Shown here piece by piece: positions 1 through 6,002 of a stretch of 6,002 bases of DNA (the first letter of the stretch is position 1; every line of letters starts with the position of its first letter). A program made the position numbers and the translations under genes. A model generated the notes under the pieces. The model saw nothing but the letters and a program-made list of their open reading frames with translations, was not told the DNA's origin and searched no databases. Source of the DNA: Chitinophagaceae bacterium. Its GTDB lineage: Bacteria; Bacteroidota; Bacteroidia; Chitinophagales; Chitinophagaceae. The stretch covers positions 1 through 6,002 of the forward strand of contig JACFNM010000258.1 in the NCBI GenBank assembly GCA_019454915.1, given 5' to 3'.

Positions 1-1205
1 TTGAATTCGGGTTGCTGATTACTCCCGTTAAGGAAGTGAACACAGTGAAACATTTTTCAGAAAGATATTTTCACGGCGATCCGCAATCTTTTGATAAAGC
101 GGCTTTAGAGGAAGCCAACATTGCAAATATTCATCACTCCCTCCCCTTAAACCCTATCATCAACTATCCGTTTCAGATAAGAGATTCGCTGATCCGCTAC
201 ATTGATAAACAACATCAGGCAAACCGGAAAGTTAAACTATACTACACCATCCGCGAACTGAGCAACCATGCCGTGGAGATATTCGCGCTTAAAAGTTTAC
301 AGCACGAAATATTCGTTTCCGGCGTCGGATATGGACTGCCCTGGCACATGGAACACCTTATTGACGACTACAAGCCGGCCTGGTACACCGAGCTTCCCCA
401 TCAAACCTCGGACGCGGCACTTGTGCTGAACGGATTTTCACGCTGGATCAATTATTACCTCGAGGGATTACGCTGGATGTACGAGCGCTATAAAATTGAC
501 GGCATCTATATGGACGATGTTTCTTTCGACCGCACGGTAATGAAAAGAATCAAAAAGATAGCCGCCCGGTACCGGCCGGGAGCGCTCATTGATTTACACT
601 CCAACACGGCTTATTCAAAAGGTCCCATGAATCAATACACCGATTTTTTTCCTTATGTTGACGGGCTCTGGTTTGGAGAGTCCTTCAGGTATAACCAAAT
701 GAGTCCGGACGAATGGCTGGTAACTTTCTCGGGGATTCCCTTCGGGCAAATGAGTGAAATGTTGCAGGATGGCGGAAACCGGTACCTCGGCATGGTATAT
801 GGAGCAACTGCCCGACATTCATGGACCGGTGACAAATCATCTCCCGTTCCGGTATGGAGGCTATGGAAATCCTTCGGTATCGAAGACGCTAAAATGATCG
901 GCTACTGGTCTGAAGACCGGATCGTGGAAACGAGCCACCCCAACGTAAAATCCACTGCCTATGTCAAAGAGGATAAGGTACTAATCGCATTAGGTAATTT
1001 TGACACGAGTGACGTAACGGTTAAGCTCAGGATTAACTGGGATAAGTTGACCGCAAATCCATCTGCCTATACGCTTATCGCTCCTGAAATCGCTAACTTT
1101 CAGCCTGCCACAATTTTTTCTTCCGGTGATAGTATTCCGGTTAAAGCCAAAGAAGGGTGGCTACTGATCCTGGAAAGAACCAACTCATCCCTGCAACAAA
1201 AATAA
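1..1205 (+). CDS. Glycoside-hydrolase-like TIM-barrel protein, C-terminal part (5' truncated by window edge)
   Basis: The reading frame is open to the left edge (first full codon at base 3, reading E-F-G-L-L-I-T-P-V-K), so the TTG at 12 is an internal Leu codon and the true start lies outside. Residues here count from base 12. The protein resembles uncharacterised proteins annotated 'glycoside hydrolase domain-containing' (possibly the DUF6067 group; assigned from memory of the motifs). Visible blocks are TPVK (4-7), KLYYTIRELSNHA (75-87), a barrel-strand motif IDGIYMDD (162-169/170), LIDLHSN (192-198), GLWFGESF (218-225) and PFGQMSEMLQDGGN (243-256). Acidic residues D169, D170, D194 and E223 are candidate catalytic residues, by inference. 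From about residue 300 a short beta-rich tail follows, like the C-terminal beta-sandwich of many barrel glycosidases. Any signal peptide and N-terminal domain are off-window. The stop is 11 bases before the beta-helix gene, suggesting co-transcription. Barrel hydrolase fold is likely; substrate is unknown. Confidence 0.82.
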   Translation, partial: EFGLLITPVKEVNTVKHFSERYFHGDPQSFDKAALEEANIANIHHSLPLNPIINYPFQIRDSLIRYIDKQHQANRKVKLYYTIRELSNHAVEIFALKSLQHEIFVSGVGYGLPWHMEHLIDDYKPAWYTELPHQTSDAALVLNGFSRWINYYLEGLRWMYERYKIDGIYMDDVSFDRTVMKRIKKIAARYRPGALIDLHSNTAYSKGPMNQYTDFFPYVDGLWFGESFRYNQMSPDEWLVTFSGIPFGQMSEMLQDGGNRYLGMVYGATARHSWTGDKSSPVPVWRLWKSFGIEDAKMIGYWSEDRIVETSHPNVKSTAYVKEDKVLIALGNFDTSDVTVKLRINWDKLTANPSAYTLIAPEIANFQPATIFSSGDSIPVKAKEGWLLILERTNSSLQQK

Positions 1206-1216
1206 AATGAACAGAC

Positions 1217-3232
1217 ATGAAATTCAATCGGGTCATAACATCAATAACATTCGTTTTTCTCTTTGCCGTTTCATCGCGTGCACAACGGAGCGACATAACA
1301 TTTTATATTGCACCTGACGGAAACGATCTGAACCCCGGAACCGAAGCTGCTCCTTTTCAAAGCCTTGACCAGGCAAGAAAAGCAGTGAGAATGCGGTTGC
1401 AGAAAACTCCTGATCAATCAATCCTTGTAAACATAAAAGGCGGTCGTTATTACATGGAAGCGCCGGTTGTTTTTACTTCCGAAGATTCGGGCAAGAAAAA
1501 TCACCCGGTGGTTTACAAAGCAGCCGACGGAGCGGAACCGATCTTTACCGGCAGCCGGGAACTGAAAAACTGGCAATTACTGAGCGACCCTAAAAAACTG
1601 AGGCTACTGTCGCCTGCAGTAAAAGGTAAGGTATATGTGTGTGATGTCAAAACGGAGGGCATCAGCAACTTCGGCGACCCGACTGATATTGGAAAGCGGC
1701 CCGAATTGTTTTGCAACGGAGAAGTACAAACCCTGGCACGTTGGCCGAATACCGGATTTGTAAAGGCTGGGCTCGTGAAAGGAAAAACGTCCGTACCGGA
1801 AAATTATACGAAGAAGCGTGGTACCGTGGAAGGGATATTTGAATACGTTGATCCATTGCAGGATCGGTGGGCTACAGAAAATGATATTCGTCTTGGAGGT
1901 TATTGGTATTGGGACTGGAGTGATGAATATCAGAAAGTGGAAAAGATGGATACCCGGAACAAAGTCATTTCTCTCCGTAAACCTTATCACCATTATGGTT
2001 ACAAAGACAGTCTCCGTTATTTCGGTCTAAATCTGTTTTGTGAAATAGACGCTCCGGGCGAATGGTATCTCGATCGTACCGATGGTTTGCTGTATTGGTT
2101 TCCGCCGGAAGGTGTTGTACCCGGTCAGGCCAAGGTTACGCTTTCTGTTTTTGATGCTCCCTTTATGGTAGAAATGAAAGATTGCTCGAATGTTACCCTG
2201 GATGGACTGGGCTTTGAGGAAGGAAGAGGAAGCGCCATATCCATCACCGATGGAAATAATTGTCTTATTTCCAATTGCAGGGTGGAACGTTTTGGCAAAG
2301 ACGGTATTCATATTGCGGAGGGTAAAGGGCATAATATTTCAGGCTGTTTGCTCCGGACATTTGGTTGTGGCGGCATTAAGATAAAAGGCGGTGACAGAAA
2401 GACCTTAACGCCCGCTAATCACGTGATTGAAAATAGCGTTGTTGAGCATTTCTCCTTATTTAAACGAACCTATGAACCAGCGGTTTATATGGAGGGTTGT
2501 GGGATCAATATCCGTAACAACCGCTTTCGCTATTCTTCCTCATCGGCTATGCGGATCGAAGGAAACGATTTTATAGTGGAGTATAATGAAATCAGCCATG
2601 TAGTGAATGAATCGGACGACCAGGGTGGGATAGATATATTTTACAATCCATCGTATCGTGGGATTATCATCCGTTATAACCACTGGTCTGATATCAAAGG
2701 AGGAACACTCCATGGAGCTGCCGGGGTACGTCTTGACGATATGATCTCAGGTGTTACCATATTCGGGAATGTTTTCGAACGATGCGGGGCCGTACATTTC
2801 GGCGGTGTGCAAATACACGGCGGTAAGGATAATTTAGTAAACAACAATCTCTTTTTCGATTGTTTGGCTGCGGTTAGCTTTTCACCCTGGGGCGAAAAGC
2901 GATGGCTGGAACAATTGGAATCCCCGGTTATTCAAAAGAAAATATACGAAGACGTGGATATTCGCTCAGACTTGTATCAAAACAAATATCCTGATCTGAA
3001 AGATATCCGGGAAAATGCCGATGTAAACACCGTTAAGGATAATCTTCTCGTAGATTGCGAATTCGGTTTTTTAAGGGACCATGATAAACTGGTGAAAGAA
3101 AATAATACATCTGTTCCATCCGGCGGACAAAGCGTTGAACACTTTTGTTCAGATGAGGTATTGAAAAAATACGGCTTAGAACCCATCCCGCTTGCGAAAA
3201 TCGGGCCGCACAATAATAAGTGGATTGAATAA
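1217..3232 (+). CDS. Secreted right-handed parallel beta-helix protein, GH141-like
   Basis: This 671-residue exported protein probably acts on polysaccharide outside the cytoplasm. Residues 1-22 form a signal peptide (basic start, hydrophobic TFVFLFAV, cut near SSRA-Q). Residues 28-58 carry the entry motif typical of these proteins (FYIAPDGNDLNPGT, then PFQSLDQARKAVR), followed by GGRYYMEAPVVFTSEDSG (75-92). Residues about 110-315 form a beta-rich, aromatic-rich region. From about 322 to 555, successive coils of the helix are visible, with Asn/Cys/Gly-rich turns such as NCLISNCRVERFGKDGI. Conserved-looking acidic and basic sites are SDDQGG (466-471), VRLDDMISG (504-512) and QIHGGKDN (532-539); the Asp residues are candidate catalytic sites. 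The family includes GH141 (alpha-L-fucosidase and xylanase activities described), but related beta-helix families and lyases share this fold, so activity is uncertain. The ATG at 1217 is chosen because it gives a clean signal peptide; it sits 11 bases after the upstream stop in an A-rich context. Confidence 0.85.
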   Translation: MKFNRVITSITFVFLFAVSSRAQRSDITFYIAPDGNDLNPGTEAAPFQSLDQARKAVRMRLQKTPDQSILVNIKGGRYYMEAPVVFTSEDSGKKNHPVVYKAADGAEPIFTGSRELKNWQLLSDPKKLRLLSPAVKGKVYVCDVKTEGISNFGDPTDIGKRPELFCNGEVQTLARWPNTGFVKAGLVKGKTSVPENYTKKRGTVEGIFEYVDPLQDRWATENDIRLGGYWYWDWSDEYQKVEKMDTRNKVISLRKPYHHYGYKDSLRYFGLNLFCEIDAPGEWYLDRTDGLLYWFPPEGVVPGQAKVTLSVFDAPFMVEMKDCSNVTLDGLGFEEGRGSAISITDGNNCLISNCRVERFGKDGIHIAEGKGHNISGCLLRTFGCGGIKIKGGDRKTLTPANHVIENSVVEHFSLFKRTYEPAVYMEGCGINIRNNRFRYSSSSAMRIEGNDFIVEYNEISHVVNESDDQGGIDIFYNPSYRGIIIRYNHWSDIKGGTLHGAAGVRLDDMISGVTIFGNVFERCGAVHFGGVQIHGGKDNLVNNNLFFDCLAAVSFSPWGEKRWLEQLESPVIQKKIYEDVDIRSDLYQNKYPDLKDIRENADVNTVKDNLLVDCEFGFLRDHDKLVKENNTSVPSGGQSVEHFCSDEVLKKYGLEPIPLAKIGPHNNKWIE

Positions 3233-3362
3233 TTCTTAATGAACAAGGGAATTATCCAAATGGAATAGATGGACAGGGACAGCTATAGTTTTCATGTCTC
3301 GAAACACAGGTAACCATTATGGCTGGCGTTGGAAGGCAGATATTTACTAAATTTTGAAATAA

Positions 3363-5630
3363 ATGAAAAAGTTATTCTTGTTTGCTGGATTGCTTATTAC
3401 TACTCATTGGGCGTTTTCACAGGAGAAAGTTGATCCCTATCTGTTGAAGCATGGAGGATACGGCTACCTTGTGAAAACGGATGCCGTCTGCTCCGTCTGG
3501 TGGGCTGAAGGCGCTTATAAGGTAATGCAGGACGCTGCCGTCCCGGCAAAAACAGATGGCACTATTAAACTTTGGTCTGCGAAAAATGAATATGAATCGT
3601 TTATGGTGGTGCTCAATCCACTGACAACAATGGAAAACTTCAGCATCAGGATTTCCGATTTAAACAATAAGAAAGGACAGCTCATCTCTGGCGAAAACGT
3701 GACGGTAAGGAAAGTGGAATATGTGAACGTGAAACGACCAACTGATAATTACGGTTTCCGCGCTCAGTGGCCGGATCCGTTACCGTTATTTGAATCGTCC
3801 GAAACAATTACCGCCGGAAGAAATCACCCTTTCTGGATCACGGTTAAGGTTCCTTCTACCGCTGCCGCAGGGGATTATTGCGGGAAGATTCATCTTAGCA
3901 GTGGTGGCTGGGAACAGGTGATACCGATTCAACTGCATGTTTGGAATTTTGTCCTTCCCAAAACGCCGTCTGTGCGTTCCGGATTCGGCTTTGACCTTGG
4001 TACGGTGAAAGCCTATGAAAACATCAATACACCGGAAGACGAAAGAAAATCTTTTGAATATTACATGGAAAGCTTTCGCGATTATAAAATCTCACCTTAT
4101 AATCCATTTGTGTTTTCACCAATAAAAGAACAGGTGACCGGTGTGGCCTGGCAGGGAGGATTCTTTGACAGCCAGGTTAAGCACGGCGGAACTTATTCTT
4201 ACCGTGTGGATGATCGGTCAGCAACCGCCAATGCTGAAGGAAGCACCAGAGAATTCATCGTTGTAAATAACACAGACCAGTACGAGTTGAAATGGTTTGC
4301 ACGGTCGGCAGAAAGGAATCAGCAATATGTGGTGGGAGTAGAATGTTATGATGCTGACAACCGTCTTGTGGTGTTTGAAAACCGATTTAATATGTACACA
4401 GCTGATGAAGAATGGAAATCCGAAACGCTGAAACTTCAGGACTTTGCCACAGGTATTAACAGCATCAGAATACGTTTGTTTCCATCTCAGAGAACGGTCA
4501 GTGGAGAATATACGGGAACAGTTTGGTTTGATGATTTGGAGTTGATTAATCTACAAACAACAAAAAACGAATTTCCGGCAGGAAACTTTGAGGTTGACGT
4601 GGATGATATTGATATTAACCTCGATTTTACTGAATTCAATAAAGCCGGGAAACGATACTTCGATGAATTTCATTTCACCGGTTTCAATCTCCCGTTAAAG
4701 GGGCTCGGGCACGGTACTTTCTTTAATCGTGTTAAAGGCGTCTTTGAAGGTTTTGAGCAGGGTACACCCGAATACAACCGGCTGATGGAGCGTTATCTTT
4801 CCCAGATTGAAAGCAATCTTAGTCGCTCCGGATGGCTGGGTAAGGAATATGTTTATTGGTTTGATGAGCCGGGCGAAAAAGACTATCCTTTTGTACGGGA
4901 GACCAATGAACTGATCAAACGTTATGCCCCGCGACTGCATACGTTTATCACGGAACATATCGCCGGACAGGATATTTCCGATGTAACGGATATCAGTTGC
5001 ACCATCTGGGACAAACTGAATCACGATAAAATCCGTCAGATGAATGCCAAAGGGCTTGAACATTGGTCATATCTGTGCACCGGTCCAAAATCACCATGGA
5101 TTACATTATTTATTGACCACGATGCCGTCAATATGCGCATGTGGCTTTGGGCTTCCTATCAGGAGCGGCTGAAGGGAATTTTGGTTTGGGCTACTAACTG
5201 GTGGAATTCAGCCACAGCATCGCCACAGGGCTATCTGCAAAACCCGTGGGAAGAAGCTATGTCCTACACCGTTGGCTATGGCCGTCCGTATGGAAAACAG
5301 GATGGCTGGGGAAATGGCGATGGTCGCTTTTTCTACCCCCTGAATCGCGATCCCAATAACGATACGCGCACCTATTTGGGGAGACCGGTTCCCTCGATAC
5401 GATTAGAAATGTTGCGCGACGGTATTGAAGATTACGAATATTTTTCGATCTTAGAAAACGCGGTGAATAGCGCTCCCAATAAAAACAAAGCCGCTGTTCG
5501 TGAAGCAAAAAAATTATTGACCATCCCGTCCAATATTTATAGTAATGAAAAAAACTATTCAAAAAACCCGCAGGATATGCTGGAATACAGGAAGAAGATT
5601 GCGGAAGCTATTTTGAAATTGAAAAGATAA
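3363..5630 (+). CDS. Secreted GH123-like glycoside hydrolase (DUF4091-type) with inserted carbohydrate-binding-like module
   Basis: This is a 755-residue exported enzyme. Residues 1-20 are a signal peptide (MKKLFLFAGLL…AFSQ). Residues about 40-198 are an N-terminal beta-sandwich with the family-like pattern VWWAEGAYKVMQDAAVP and IKLWSAKNEYESFMVVLNP. The barrel begins near 203 (RSGFGFDLGTV). It is interrupted at about 259-397 by a beta-rich module ending in TVWFDDLELINL, then resumes with FTEFNKAGKRYFDE (422-435). The motif YVYWFDEP (496-503) places an adjacent Asp-Glu pair at D501/E502. In characterised GH123 beta-N-acetylgalactosaminidases such a pair supports substrate-assisted catalysis (Asp positions the N-acetyl group, Glu is the acid/base). 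The hallmark C-terminal block LEMLRDGIEDYEYFSILEN is at 681-699, followed by a helical tail. Many DUF4091 proteins are untested, so N-acetylgalactosamine specificity is an inference. The ATG at 3363 follows an A/T-rich leader with no clear Shine-Dalgarno; two tandem in-frame TAA stops end the gene. Confidence 0.88.
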   Translation: MKKLFLFAGLLITTHWAFSQEKVDPYLLKHGGYGYLVKTDAVCSVWWAEGAYKVMQDAAVPAKTDGTIKLWSAKNEYESFMVVLNPLTTMENFSIRISDLNNKKGQLISGENVTVRKVEYVNVKRPTDNYGFRAQWPDPLPLFESSETITAGRNHPFWITVKVPSTAAAGDYCGKIHLSSGGWEQVIPIQLHVWNFVLPKTPSVRSGFGFDLGTVKAYENINTPEDERKSFEYYMESFRDYKISPYNPFVFSPIKEQVTGVAWQGGFFDSQVKHGGTYSYRVDDRSATANAEGSTREFIVVNNTDQYELKWFARSAERNQQYVVGVECYDADNRLVVFENRFNMYTADEEWKSETLKLQDFATGINSIRIRLFPSQRTVSGEYTGTVWFDDLELINLQTTKNEFPAGNFEVDVDDIDINLDFTEFNKAGKRYFDEFHFTGFNLPLKGLGHGTFFNRVKGVFEGFEQGTPEYNRLMERYLSQIESNLSRSGWLGKEYVYWFDEPGEKDYPFVRETNELIKRYAPRLHTFITEHIAGQDISDVTDISCTIWDKLNHDKIRQMNAKGLEHWSYLCTGPKSPWITLFIDHDAVNMRMWLWASYQERLKGILVWATNWWNSATASPQGYLQNPWEEAMSYTVGYGRPYGKQDGWGNGDGRFFYPLNRDPNNDTRTYLGRPVPSIRLEMLRDGIEDYEYFSILENAVNSAPNKNKAAVREAKKLLTIPSNIYSNEKNYSKNPQDMLEYRKKIAEAILKLKR
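4137..4553 (+). other. Predicted carbohydrate-binding-like beta-sandwich module inside the GH123-like gene
   Basis: This stretch encodes residues about 259-397 of the GH123-like protein. It opens with GGFFDSQVKHGGTYSYRV, the usual first strands of galactose-binding-fold modules in which a protein 'with a copy that is hidden and displayed' pattern (G…F.…H.G.YS) recurs. It closes with TVWFDDLELINL, the usual last strand of CBM4/9/22-like modules. Between them are alternating hydrophobic strands such as YELKWFARS and QYVVGVECYD. The flanks read as continuous barrel sequence (NPFVFSPI before, LDFTEFNKAGKRYF after), which is why it is called an insertion. Sugar binding is inferred from fold type only, and boundaries are approximate. 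Confidence 0.6.
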
Positions 5631-5641
5631 TAACGGAAGTC

Positions 5642-5661
5642 GGATTAGATCATCTAAATCC
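5642..5661 (+). terminator. Imperfect hairpin after the GH123-like gene, possible weak terminator
   Basis: The sequence GGATTAGATCATCTAAATCC folds as an 8-bp stem with one bulged A and a three-base loop. It begins 11 bases after the stop codon and is followed by a pyrimidine-rich but not pure T stretch (TTTCCCTCATTTT). The position suits a transcription terminator or an mRNA 3'-end stabiliser. The stem is A/T-rich and short, so read-through into the sulfatase gene is quite possible. Confidence 0.3.
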
Positions 5662-5720
5662 TTTCCCTCATTTTAATTGCAACATGCACGCAACGAAGTG
5701 AGTTTTTTTAGAGACAGAAT

Positions 5721-6002
<282 letters not shown>

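Noticed and set aside
12..14. TTG as start codon of the first gene
   Set aside because: The frame is open upstream to the window edge and residues before it continue a conserved-looking block, with no signal peptide at this point. It is an internal Leu codon of a truncated gene.
1604..1993. 129-codon open frame on the minus strand
   Set aside because: It lies wholly opposite the clear beta-helix gene, has no recognisable domain and no leader signals; it is a shadow of the real coding frame.
3348..3356. TAAATTTTG, near-match to the Bacteroidota -7 promoter element TAnnTTTG
   Set aside because: It is one base too long for the consensus, sits only six bases before the ATG and lacks a convincing upstream TTTG partner.
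4695..5063. 122-codon open frame on the minus strand
   Set aside because: It is opposite the catalytic core of the GH123-like gene, including the Asp-Glu motif region, and shows no family features.
5703..5709. Run of seven T as a terminator tail
   Set aside because: No stable stem directly precedes it; the best pairing is about three base pairs (CAC with GTG).

Overview
The window looks like part of a carbohydrate-degradation gene cluster from a member of the Bacteroidota. The pointers are mid-range base composition (judged by eye), A-rich start contexts without clear Shine-Dalgarno sequences, signal peptides cut just before or after a Gln (…SSRA-Q, …AFS-QE), and densely packed same-strand genes for exported glycan-active enzymes. 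Genus cannot be named from the sequence.

Layout: all four genes are on the + strand. (1) Positions 1-1205 hold the C-terminal ~400 residues of a TIM-barrel glycoside-hydrolase-like protein whose start lies left of the window. (2) Eleven bases later, 1217-3232 encodes a secreted right-handed parallel beta-helix protein resembling GH141-type enzymes. (3) After a 130-base gap, 3363-5630 encodes a secreted GH123-like (DUF4091-type) protein. It has an Asp-Glu catalytic-pair candidate and a ~140-residue carbohydrate-binding-like module inserted into its barrel. (4) After a 133-base gap holding two imperfect hairpins, 5764 onward begins a secreted sulfatase that runs off the right edge after 79 codons.

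How the genes may work together (inference): the combination of a sulfatase, a GH123-like enzyme (the characterised family is beta-N-acetylgalactosaminidase), a beta-helix hydrolase or lyase and a barrel enzyme of unproven activity suits breakdown of a sulfated, branched glycan, possibly one containing amino sugars. No SusC/SusD pair, regulator or transporter is visible, so the complete locus, if there is one, extends beyond the window. No RNA genes, mobile elements, CRISPR arrays or long repeats were seen. No part of the window clearly shows an undescribed system. The least characterised parts are gene 1 and the domain organisation of gene 3.
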